A program made the translations under genes and the position numbers. From NCBI RefSeq assembly GCF_003076135.1, contig NZ_QDGZ01000009.1, forward strand, positions 113,370-177,369: a stretch of 64,000 nucleotides of DNA, written 5' to 3'. Shown here one piece after another: positions 52,208 to 59,711 of this stretch. The notes beneath the pieces were generated by a model. It was not told the DNA's origin. It was given only the letters and a program-made list of their open reading frames with translations, and searched no databases. This stretch comes from Nocardioides gansuensis (GTDB taxonomy: Bacteria; Actinomycetota; Actinomycetes; Propionibacteriales; Nocardioidaceae). How positions within the stretch are numbered: position 1 is the first letter of the stretch; each line of letters begins with the position of its first letter.

Positions 52208-53647
52208 TTGTCCGGCGAGCCCATGCGGCCCACCTTCCACTTCACGCCCGCGCGCAACTGGATCAACGACCCCAACGGGCTCGTCTGGTACGACGGCGAG
52301 TACCACCTGTTCTTCCAGTACAACCCGCTCGGCGATGACTGGGGCAACATGTCCTGGGGGCACGCCGTCAGCCACGACCTGACCACCTGGGAGGAGCTCC
52401 CGGTCGCGCTGGAGCACACGCCTACTGAGGCGGTCTTCTCCGGCAGCGTCGTCGTCGACCGTGCCAACACCTCCGGGCTCGGCACCAGCGAAACCCCCGC
52501 CATGGTGGCGGTCTACACCAGCCACGACCTCCTCACCGGACACCAGGGACAGTCGGTCGCGTGGAGCACCGACAACGGTCGGACCTGGACCCGTCATCCG
52601 AAGAACCCGGTGCTCGAGATCGGCTCCACCGACTTTCGGGACCCCAAGGTGTCCTGGTACGCCGGGGGCGGCTACTGGGTCATGGCCGTGGCGCTCTCGA
52701 CCGAGCACGTCGTACGCCTGTACCGGTCCGACGACCTGCTCGCCTGGACCCACCTCAGCGACTTCGGGCCGGCCGGTTCCACGGCCGGCATCTGGGAGTG
52801 CCCGGACCTCTTCCCGGTGGCCGTCGACGGAGACACGGACCGCACGCGCTGGCTGCTGGTGGTCAGCGTCCAGGAGGGCGCCCCGGCAGGCGGGTCGGGC
52901 ATGCAGTACTTCGTCGGCGACTTCGACGGCACCACCTTCACCGCCGATCCGGCCCCAGGCTCGGGCACGTGGGTCGACTACGGCGCCGACTACTACGCCG
53001 CGGTGTCGTTCAACGACGACCCGCACGCGCGGCGGCTGCTCATCGCCTGGATGAGCAACTGGGACTACGCCAAGGACGTGCCCACCCGCCCGTACCGTGG
53101 CTCGATGTCGGCGCCGCGCACCTACGAGCTGCGCACCCACCGAGGCCGGCAGGTCCTGGTGCAGAGGCCGGTGGTCGAGGGCCTGCCCGCCCCGGTCCAC
53201 ACGGTCACGGCGCGGGACCTGCCCGACGGCGTACACCCGTTGCCGGACAGCTGGCGGGTCACCAGCGCCGTGCTCACTGCGGAGCTGGATCCCGGCACCG
53301 CATCCCGATGCGGCCTACTGGTCCGGGTCGGCACCGGCGAGTGCACCGTCGTCGGGTACGACGCCGCCAAGCGCGCGCTGTACGTCGACCGGACCTCGTC
53401 CGGCGACACCTGCTTCCACCCCGACTTCGGCGCCGTGCACTCGGCTCCGCTCGGCCTCGACGAGGGAGAACCCTTGGTGCTCGAGATCCACATCGACACG
53501 ACGTCGGTGGAGGTCTATGCCGACGGCGGGCGCGTCGTGATCACCGACCAGGTCTTCCCCTCCCCCACCAGTGACGGGATCGCGCTCTTCGCCGAGGGCG
53601 GCACAGCCAACCTGCACAGCCTGACGGTCACACGAGTCGGGCGCTGA
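52208..53647 (+). CDS. Intracellular GH32 beta-fructosidase
   Basis: The 479-aa product lacks a signal peptide. The TTG start at 52208 is backed by AGGAG 7-8 bases upstream; ATG 52223 is the alternative. Catalytic blocks: WINDPNG (nucleophile Asp near 22), FRDPK (near 145) and ECPDLF (Glu near 198). The propeller is not interrupted, unlike the secreted paralogue. It ends with the family beta-sandwich (SVEVYADGGRVVITDQVFP). It likely cleaves imported fructo-oligosaccharides or sucrose. Confidence 0.94.
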   Translation: MSGEPMRPTFHFTPARNWINDPNGLVWYDGEYHLFFQYNPLGDDWGNMSWGHAVSHDLTTWEELPVALEHTPTEAVFSGSVVVDRANTSGLGTSETPAMVAVYTSHDLLTGHQGQSVAWSTDNGRTWTRHPKNPVLEIGSTDFRDPKVSWYAGGGYWVMAVALSTEHVVRLYRSDDLLAWTHLSDFGPAGSTAGIWECPDLFPVAVDGDTDRTRWLLVVSVQEGAPAGGSGMQYFVGDFDGTTFTADPAPGSGTWVDYGADYYAAVSFNDDPHARRLLIAWMSNWDYAKDVPTRPYRGSMSAPRTYELRTHRGRQVLVQRPVVEGLPAPVHTVTARDLPDGVHPLPDSWRVTSAVLTAELDPGTASRCGLLVRVGTGECTVVGYDAAKRALYVDRTSSGDTCFHPDFGAVHSAPLGLDEGEPLVLEIHIDTTSVEVYADGGRVVITDQVFPSPTSDGIALFAEGGTANLHSLTVTRVGR

Positions 53648-53648
53648 C

Positions 53649-53665
53649 GTCCCGGCGTCCGGGAC
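53649..53665 (+). terminator. Short hairpin after the GH32 operon
   Basis: GTCCCGG and CCGGGAC (7 bp, 3-base loop) follow the GH32 stop directly. The stem is short, so the call is tentative. Confidence 0.4.
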
Positions 53666-53670
53666 GACGC

Positions 53671-54057
53671 TCAGAGGACCAGACCGACGCCCAGCGCGAG
53701 CACGCCCAGCAACGGCGGCACCAGCTGGACGAGCGCGGCCCGCGCCTTGGAGGGCGAAGAGGTCAGCAGCACGACGCCCGCGGCGACCATCGACCCGGCA
53801 CCCGTGAAGACGAGCGTCGCGCCCGCCTCGGTGCGCCCCGCGGCGTACATGAGCGTGCCGAGAGCGACCGCAATCGCGAGGAAGAGGTTGTAGAAGCCCT
53901 GGTTGAAGGCCAGCTCCTTGGTCGCCTCCGCCTGCTCGCGCGTGGTGCCGAACGTGGCCCGCGTCCGCGCGCTGGTCCAGGTGAGCGACTCCATCACCCA
54001 GATGTAGACGTGGAGGAGCGCAGCAGCGCACGCGAGCACGAGTCCGGTGACGACCAT
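53671..54057 (-). CDS. DUF1304 membrane protein
   Basis: The 128-aa protein has four membrane helices and the DUF1304 opening LHVYIWVMESLTWTSARTRA, then ATKELAFNQGFYNLFLAIA. The function is unknown. It converges on the GH32 operon and lies downstream of the GH16-like gene's terminator. Confidence 0.9.
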   Translation of the reverse strand: MVVTGLVLACAAALLHVYIWVMESLTWTSARTRATFGTTREQAEATKELAFNQGFYNLFLAIAVALGTLMYAAGRTEAGATLVFTGAGSMVAAGVVLLTSSPSKARAALVQLVPPLLGVLALGVGLVL

Positions 54058-54090
54058 GGACGCACCCTAGGGGCCAGGGCTGGCATGCGA

Positions 54091-54129
54091 AGGGCCCCCC
54101 ACCGTGCGTTTCCCCTGGTGGAGGGCCCT
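54091..54129 (-). terminator. Terminator of the GH16-like gene
   Basis: A 13-bp stem with one mismatch (AGGGCCCCCCACC with GGTGGAGGGCCCT) and 13-base loop lies 35 bases past the stop. Confidence 0.7.
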
Positions 54130-54163
54130 GCGGCAGTAGTCGTGGATCAGGAGTGGCTACGCA

Positions 54164-55138
54164 TCAGCGCGCACCAGTAGGCGTGGCCTCCTGGTTGTCC
54201 ACGGTCACGAAGTCGACCTCGATGCGTTCCCAGTCCGTGACGTCGGTCGGGCACGAGGAGCGGCACTCCTGCTGGAGCACGGTTCGCTTGAAAACGTCCG
54301 GAACGGTGACGGTGGTGCCGTCGTACGACCAGATGGGCTTGGCCATGTCGTCGACGAAGATCTGGACGTCATTGCCCGCGCTCTGCGTGGCGCGGAGGGT
54401 GTGCCACTGCGTCAGGTCGACGAGGTGCTTCGGTGATGCGACCTGCTGCGACGAGGACGAGTGGTGCAGGAAGGAGGTGCACCCGTCGAGCGAGCTGCCC
54501 TCGCAGTAGTCAGACTCGCCGTTGTACCAGGGCGGCTCGGGGGAGGAGCCGTCACTGGAGGGCCAACGCATGGGGATGATCCGGTGGGCGCGCGTGTTGA
54601 GCGGGTCGTTGTTGACCACCCGGAACCGGACGGTGACGGACTGGTTGTTGCCCCCGTACGCCCGCTTGATCATCATCGATCCGTGGTACCAATTGGCCCC
54701 GCAGACCCCCGAGGACTGGTGGGCGAACAGCATCGTGAGCACGCCGCCGCCGACCTTGAGGTTGTCGGACTCGTTGCATCCCGATGACGAGCTGAGGGGG
54801 CCGGTGTAGGTGCTCCACTTGAGGGTGTCGACGGCGCTGCCGTTGAACTCGTCGGTGAACACGCGGACGAACCCGGGCTGTGCTGCCGGTGGTGCCCCCG
54901 TGGGTGATGTCGCCTCCGTCGGGGTCGGCGTCGGGGTCGGCGTCGACGAAGGGGTCGGCGTCGGCGTCGGCGTCGACGAAGAGGTCGGCGTCGGCTCCCG
55001 CGTCGGCTGCTGGCACTTGGGGTGCCGCGGCTTGGCCTCGCAGAAGCCGACACTCGCGCTGACCATCGGCGTCATGGTCGCGCAGGCGGCGACGAGGGCT
55101 ATGAGCATCGCAACCACGAGCGAGAGACGCCTGGTCAC
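54164..55138 (-). CDS. Secreted GH16-like (concanavalin A-like) protein under riboswitch control
   Basis: The 324-aa product starts at GTG 55138 (AGGTGGGG upstream). A signal peptide (RRLSLVVAMLIALVAAC) is followed by a Thr-Pro linker with tandem repeats (about residues 48-75). The domain then starts FVRVFTDEFNGSAVDTLKWS and contains ESDYCEG, which fits the GH16 catalytic E-x-D-x-x-E spacing. VAAC could also act as a lipobox. GH16 enzymes cut beta-1,3/1,4 glucans or related polymers. The c-di-AMP riboswitch upstream points to cell-envelope or osmotic control. Confidence 0.75.
   Translation of the reverse strand: MTRRLSLVVAMLIALVAACATMTPMVSASVGFCEAKPRHPKCQQPTREPTPTSSSTPTPTPTPSSTPTPTPTPTEATSPTGAPPAAQPGFVRVFTDEFNGSAVDTLKWSTYTGPLSSSSGCNESDNLKVGGGVLTMLFAHQSSGVCGANWYHGSMMIKRAYGGNNQSVTVRFRVVNNDPLNTRAHRIIPMRWPSSDGSSPEPPWYNGESDYCEGSSLDGCTSFLHHSSSSQQVASPKHLVDLTQWHTLRATQSAGNDVQIFVDDMAKPIWSYDGTTVTVPDVFKRTVLQQECRSSCPTDVTDWERIEVDFVTVDNQEATPTGAR
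54921..54995. repeat. 30-bp tandem repeat coding the Thr-Pro linker
   Basis: Two full and one partial 30-bp units (each ending GTCGACGAA on the plus strand) encode the SSTPTPTPTP linker of the GH16-like protein. Unit count may vary between strains. Confidence 0.8.
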
Positions 55139-55233
55139 AGGCCCCACCTCTCGCCGGTCGCGGGGGTGAGGAGGACACCGGGGGTGTCGGAGGAGAGCGC
55201 GCAGGAGCGCGCCGTGCGACAAATCGCAGGCAT
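55135..55233 (-). CDS. Small leader ORF (32 aa) overlapping the GH16-like start
   Basis: ATG 55233 follows GGAAAGGA at a good distance, right after the riboswitch. The frame (begins MPAICRTARSC, ends TGERWGL) stops in the GTGA that starts the GH16-like gene. Position and RBS suggest translational coupling; no peptide function is recognised. It could also be a chance frame. Confidence 0.45.
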   Translation of the reverse strand: MPAICRTARSCALSSDTPGVLLTPATGERWGL

Positions 55234-55239
55234 GGATGT

Positions 55240-55392
55240 GTTCCTTTCCCACGCCTGTGAGGTGAGCTGTCGGGTTAGAGCTGGAAAGTGCTCCGCCACC
55301 GTGCGGTGGCTTCACCCCGAGCCGGGTCGTCGGAACAGTGCCGTCCTGAGCGACCCCGGCGGTGGAACCTGTGGTTCCCCCACTCCTGCCCA
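55240..55392 (-). ncRNA. c-di-AMP riboswitch (ydaO-yuaA type)
   Basis: The minus strand carries the conserved blocks of the ydaO aptamer in order: GGGGGAACC (about 55382-55374), GGGGTGAAGCC (about 55319-55309), a hairpin CCACCGCACGGTGG, CTCTAACCCGACAGCTCACC (about 55281-55262) and AGGCG before GGAAAGGA. In actinobacteria this class senses c-di-AMP and precedes cell-wall hydrolase genes. Exact ends are approximate; recognition is by pattern, not by covariance search. Confidence 0.85.
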
Positions 55393-55640
55393 AATCATCT
55401 TCGAAGGACGTCCCGGGCGGGCAGGACTCGGCGTACCCGGGGCGGGTTTTCGGTTGTAGTCGGCGCCGAGTCGCCCGTGACTGCGAGGAACCGTATACAT
55501 CCAGGCCCGTGGAGTCCAGACGGCGGGCACTTCCCGAGCGGCCACGCCTGCGACGTGATCAGGATCCCCCGCACATCGCGACGGCGTTGACGAGGATGGC
55601 CGTAGAGCGCCGGTTCTGGCCGGACATCGTCGGCCAGAGC

Positions 55641-55684
55641 GAACGAGCCCCTGACCAACGTGTCCGCTGGTCAGGGGCTCGTTC
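55641..55684 (-). terminator. Terminator of the former tRNA-Tyr gene
   Basis: A perfect 17-bp stem (GAACGAGCCCCTGACCA with TGGTCAGGGGCTCGTTC) and 10-base loop lie 10 bases past the tRNA 3' end, on the chromosome side of the fragment. Confidence 0.85.
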
Positions 55685-55693
55685 TCCCTGATG

Positions 55694-55748
55694 TGGCAGG
55701 TGAAGGATTCGAACCTTCGAAGGCAAAGCCGACGGATTTACAGTCCGG
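55694..55748 (-). other. tRNA-Tyr 3' half: attachment site (att) remnant
   Basis: The minus strand reads anticodon stem-loop CGGACTGTAAATCCG (anticodon GTA), a long class II variable arm, T-arm GAAGGTTCGAATCCTTC and acceptor ACCTGCC plus A. The matching 5' acceptor (GGCAGGT) and D-arm are missing: the sequence before the anticodon stem is unrelated. A break in the anticodon arm is where tyrosine-recombinase elements cross over. The element should extend rightward from here. Confidence 0.85.
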
Positions 55749-56305
55749 CGTACGTCGCGGGCTGGCCTGCATGAGAGACGGCCTCGACCCGGTCTGCGAC
55801 ACCGATATGACACGAGGTTGAGGTCGGCAGCGGCAAAGAGGGCGAGCGTCGTCCATTTCGGACCTGGCCGCTTGCGTGTCACACGTGCGAGAGCGGGGAG
55901 CCACCATCTACTGGTGGAGCAACCACCCTAGACCCACTCGCCCCGGGCGGCTCGGGGAATCCACACATGAGCGGGCCGACCCCCCGCTCATCAACGATGT
56001 CGTCGTCCGGGAGGTGTTCTACGCCTGAACCGCTACTCGGTCCGTATGAACTGCACGCTCAGCCGATGTCCGTGCACATTAGAAACCCGGTCGAACAGAG
56101 AAGTCGATAGCCGCAGGTTCATCGTGCGGTGTCGACGTACTGAATCGTCGACTCACTACGTCAAATTCGGCCCAAAATGCAGCCTCGTCGCCCCAGACCC
56201 TCCGGCGGCCCGACCCTGCCCTTGGTCGTCCCCTTGTCTGGAGTGCCGTGGCAAGCGGTGCGGAATAGTGGGGCCCTCCTCAGGGACACGCTGTTCGGAG
56301 GTCGG

Positions 56306-58015
56306 TCAGGCGGTCGCTCCTCGGCCAGTCAGGATCCAGGCCGTGGCGTCGGGTTTCAGTCGGCCGTCGACCGGTTCCGCGCTAGCCAGGATGACGGTTC
56401 CCTCGGGCAGCGCCACTGGTTCGGGGCTGAAGTTGGTGACGCAGTGCCATCTCCCAGGGCGGGTGAAGTGGAGTACCGCCGGGTTCTCGTCGTCGTACCA
56501 AGCGAAGCCGGGCCTGGCCAGCTTGGCCCTGAACGCGAGCGCTCGCCGGTAGAGCTGAAGCGTGGAGTCGGGGTCAGCCTCCTGGTTGCGGATGGAGTGC
56601 TGGGCGAACCAGTCGGGTTGCGGCAGGTGCGCGGCCTTCTCGGAGAAGCCGAACGACGGCTTCTCGTTGGTCCAGGGGATCGGTACGCGGCAACCGTCGC
56701 GGCCCTTGCGTGAGCCGTTGGACCGGTGGAACTCCGGGTCCTGGAGATCGCCCTCGGAGAGGTCGGCGACTTCGTGCAGTCCGAGCTCCTCGCCCTGGTA
56801 GAGGTAGACCGATCCGGGCAGGGCCAGGGTCAGCAGGGTCGCCGCCGTGGCGCGCCGCAGACCAAGGTCGCGATCGAGGCGAGGCTGGTCGCCGTTGCTG
56901 AGCAGCCAAGCCATGGCAACTTCCCGAGGTTGCTTCTCGGCGCCAGGCAGGCCATATCGGGTGGCATGCCGGACCACGTCGTGGTTGGAGAGCACCCAGG
57001 TCGCCGATGTGGCCGACATACCGCCGTCCTCGACGTGCCGGTCGATGCTGATGCGGAACTGGGCGGCGTTCCAGCCGGCTTCGAGCAGGTCGAAGTTGAA
57101 CGCTTGACCCAGGCCGTCGGGATGGGCGTAGCGGTGTCGTCGCGTGGGGTGCACGCAGGCCTCGGCGACAGCCATGCGGGGTGGGTCGTACTCGTCGAAC
57201 AGCTTGCGCCATTCGGCGTAGATGTCGTGGACCTCGTCGCGGTCCCACAGCGGGTGGGATCCGTCGGCCTCGGCCGGGTCGGGCAGGTGGGCGGACGCCG
57301 TGAACGGTTCGGTGAGGTCCTTGGCCAGCCCGTGTGCCACGTCGATCCGGAATCCGTCCACGCCGCGGTCGCCCCAGAACCGCAGCGTCGTCAGGAAGTC
57401 CTGCCGCACCTCCGGGTTGTTCCAGTTCAGGTCGGGCTGTTCGGGCGCGAACATGTGCAGGTACCACTGCCCGTCCGGAGCCCGGGTCCAGGCGGGCCCG
57501 CCGAAGATCGACTCCCAGTCCGATGGCGGGTGCGCACCGTCCGGGCCGGTGCCGTCCCGGAAGATGTAGCGGTCCCGGGCCGGTGACCCCTTCGCTGCCG
57601 CCAGTGCCTCGGCGAACCACCGGTGCCGGTTCGAACTGTGGTTGGGCACGATGTCGATGATCACCTTGATGCCCGCATCGTGGAGCGCCACGGTCATTTC
57701 GTCGAAGTCCTCCAAGGTGCCAAGCCTGGGATCCACCGCACGGTAGTCGTCGACGTCGTACCCGCCGTCGGCGAGCGCCGAGGGGTAGAACGGGCTGAGC
57801 CAGACCGCGTCCACGCCGAGTGATGCCAGGTACGGGACGCGGGATGTGACTCCCGTGATGTCGCCCAGGCCGTCGCCGTTGGAGTCGGCGAAGCTGCGGG
57901 GGTAGATCTGGTAGACCGCGGCGGTGCGCCACCAGTCCGGGTCGTGGGTTGCCTGGTCGGGCACGGGGGTTGCTCCTGTAGGTCGCACGGTGACGGGGTC
58001 GGGCGAGGTGCTCAT
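56306..58015 (-). CDS. GH13 alpha-glucosidase (oligo-1,6-glucosidase/trehalose-like group)
   Basis: The 569-aa product from ATG 58015 has the GH13 blocks: AVYQIYPRSFADSNGDGLGD, DIVPNHSS, GFRIDVAHG (nucleophile Asp), AVAEACVH (acid/base Glu) and VLSNHDVVRHA (third Asp). It has no signal peptide, so acts inside on imported alpha-glucosides. QPDLNWNNPEV between blocks fits GH13 subfamilies for alpha-1,4/1,6 oligomers or sucrose. Its start overlaps the permease stop by 4 bases. Confidence 0.93.
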   Translation of the reverse strand: MSTSPDPVTVRPTGATPVPDQATHDPDWWRTAAVYQIYPRSFADSNGDGLGDITGVTSRVPYLASLGVDAVWLSPFYPSALADGGYDVDDYRAVDPRLGTLEDFDEMTVALHDAGIKVIIDIVPNHSSNRHRWFAEALAAAKGSPARDRYIFRDGTGPDGAHPPSDWESIFGGPAWTRAPDGQWYLHMFAPEQPDLNWNNPEVRQDFLTTLRFWGDRGVDGFRIDVAHGLAKDLTEPFTASAHLPDPAEADGSHPLWDRDEVHDIYAEWRKLFDEYDPPRMAVAEACVHPTRRHRYAHPDGLGQAFNFDLLEAGWNAAQFRISIDRHVEDGGMSATSATWVLSNHDVVRHATRYGLPGAEKQPREVAMAWLLSNGDQPRLDRDLGLRRATAATLLTLALPGSVYLYQGEELGLHEVADLSEGDLQDPEFHRSNGSRKGRDGCRVPIPWTNEKPSFGFSEKAAHLPQPDWFAQHSIRNQEADPDSTLQLYRRALAFRAKLARPGFAWYDDENPAVLHFTRPGRWHCVTNFSPEPVALPEGTVILASAEPVDGRLKPDATAWILTGRGATA

Positions 58016-58836
58016 CCCTTGACCGCCCCGCTGATCAGGGCTCGGGAGAACTGGCGCTGGAAGATCAGGAACACCACGATCGTTGGCGCCATGATCAGCA
58101 GCGAGCCCGCGTTGAGCAGGACCACGTCGGTGGAGTACTGGCCGACGAAGTTCTGGAGCGCGCCGGCCATGGTGCGCCGGCTGGGGTCGTCGATGAGCAC
58201 GATGGCCTGCAGGAAGGTGTTCCAGGTCCACAGGAACAGCAGCAGGGACAGGGACGCGATGGCGGGCATCGCGATCGGGATCTGGATGTGACGGAACGCC
58301 TTCCAGGAAGTGGCGCCGTCGATCGCGGACGCCTCGGCGAGCTCGGGCGGCACGTTGAGGAAGTGGGCGCGCATCCAGAACACGGCGAAGGGCATGAAGG
58401 TGCCGATCAACACCAGGATCAGTCCGAGGCGGGTGTTGAGCAGGCCCAGGTCGCGTATCTGGTAATAGAGCGGCACGATCGTGGCCTCCCTCGGCAGGGT
58501 CAGACCGAAGAGGAGCAGCACGAAGAAGATCCATCCGCCCGGGATCCGCAGCTGTCCCAGCGCGTAGCCGGCCATGGTGGCGATGAGGGCCGCCACCGGC
58601 ACCACGCCGGCGACCAGGATGATGCTGGAGATCAGCAGCGGCGTGACCTCCGCGACCCGCCAGGCGTCGACGAAGTTGTGCCACTGGGGGTCAGCGGGCC
58701 AGCTGATCCCCGAGGGGCTGGTGCCTTGGGGCTGGAGCGCGGCCGAGAGCATGCTGGCCATCGGCACGACCGAGAACACCATCGCCAGGGCCAGGAGGGC
58801 CAGACCCGGGATCCGTTCGCGTGCGGAGGTCTTCAT
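58012..58836 (-). CDS. CUT1 ABC permease, MalG-type
   Basis: The 274-aa product (ATG 58836; GTG 58842, overlapping the upstream stop, is also possible) has six helices and the EAA loop EASAIDGATSWKAFRHIQIP, ending SGAVKG. It forms the channel with the next upstream gene product. No ATPase is encoded in the operon, so a shared MsiK-type ATPase is expected. Confidence 0.93.
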   Translation of the reverse strand: MKTSARERIPGLALLALAMVFSVVPMASMLSAALQPQGTSPSGISWPADPQWHNFVDAWRVAEVTPLLISSIILVAGVVPVAALIATMAGYALGQLRIPGGWIFFVLLLFGLTLPREATIVPLYYQIRDLGLLNTRLGLILVLIGTFMPFAVFWMRAHFLNVPPELAEASAIDGATSWKAFRHIQIPIAMPAIASLSLLLFLWTWNTFLQAIVLIDDPSRRTMAGALQNFVGQYSTDVVLLNAGSLLIMAPTIVVFLIFQRQFSRALISGAVKG

Positions 58837-58838
58837 GG

Positions 58839-59711
58839 TCACGCCGCCCGGAAGAACCGTTGGATGGGCAGGATGACGACCAGGATCAGGGCCGTGAGGA
58901 CGATCGCGAGCGCGCTCGCCAGCCCGATCCGGGACTCGGTGAACCCGAGCTGGTAGACGAGTACGCCGGGGACCATCGTGGAGGTGCCGGGCCCGCCCTG
59001 GGTGGACATGAAGACGATGTCGAAGGTGGCCAGCGCGGCGATGATGGTCACGGTGACGCAGACGCCGATCTCCTGGCGGAGCCCGGGCAGGGTGACCGCG
59101 CGGAACGTGCTGAGGAACCCGGCGCCGTCGAGCCGGGCGGCCTCGTAGATCGCGGTGTCGATCTTGCCGATGCCCGAGATCAACAGGATGGTGCAGAACC
59201 CCAGGCCCAGCCAGGTGCCGATCACCCCGACCGCGGGCAGGGCCCACGTGAAGTCCCCCAGCCAGGCCCGGGTGATGCCGTCCAGCCCGATCGAGGACAG
59301 CACCTGGTTCACCGCGCCGTTCCCGGAGAACATCCACACCCAGGCGATGGCCGCCGCGGCGCCGGGGATGATCTGCGGCAAGAAGAGTGCGGTCCGTGCC
59401 GCGGTCGCCAGGCCGCGGATCCGGATCTCCTGGAGCAGTGCCGCCACGAACAGGCCGCCCACGACCGGCGCCAGGGTGAAGAAGATGATCAGGAAGAACG
59501 CGTGCCAGATCGAGGACGCCAGGGCGGGGTCGCTGAGGACCCGGCGGTAGTTGTCAATCCCTACCCAGGTCGCCGGGGTGATGCCGTCCCAGTCGTAGAA
59601 CGAGTATTGGACAGTGGAGATCAGCGGGCGGAGCACGAAGACGCCGTACATCAGCAGCGCGGGGAGGGCGAACCACCATCCCTGCCAGTTCCGGTGCCGG
59701 AGCCGAGTCAT
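58839..59711 (-). CDS. CUT1 ABC permease, MalF-type
   Basis: The 290-aa product from ATG 59711 has six helices and the EAA loop EAARLDGAGFLSTFRAVTLP. Its start overlaps the binding-protein stop by 4 bases. The opening RNWQGWWFALPALLMYGVFV is the usual first helix of this class. Confidence 0.93.
   Translation of the reverse strand: MTRLRHRNWQGWWFALPALLMYGVFVLRPLISTVQYSFYDWDGITPATWVGIDNYRRVLSDPALASSIWHAFFLIIFFTLAPVVGGLFVAALLQEIRIRGLATAARTALFLPQIIPGAAAAIAWVWMFSGNGAVNQVLSSIGLDGITRAWLGDFTWALPAVGVIGTWLGLGFCTILLISGIGKIDTAIYEAARLDGAGFLSTFRAVTLPGLRQEIGVCVTVTIIAALATFDIVFMSTQGGPGTSTMVPGVLVYQLGFTESRIGLASALAIVLTALILVVILPIQRFFRAA

Larger units (their letters stand above)
55139..56305. other. Long non-coding stretch between GH16-like and GH13 genes
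   Basis: Apart from the leader ORF, riboswitch, terminator and tRNA fragment listed separately, no gene is supported. From 55749 to 56305 the sequence differs from its left neighbour in style; an open frame without a start (about 55820-56028) could be the tail of a lost gene. Confidence 0.6.

Noticed and set aside
55671..55907. Minus-strand open frame of 78 codons across the tRNA fragment
   Set aside because: Part of it (CKSVGFAFEGSNPSPA) is simply the tRNA-Tyr sequence translated; no RBS and no other support.
55820..56028. Plus-strand open frame ending DPPLINDVVVREVFYA
   Set aside because: It looks somewhat protein-like but has no start codon, no RBS and no known family; kept only as a possible lost gene tail.
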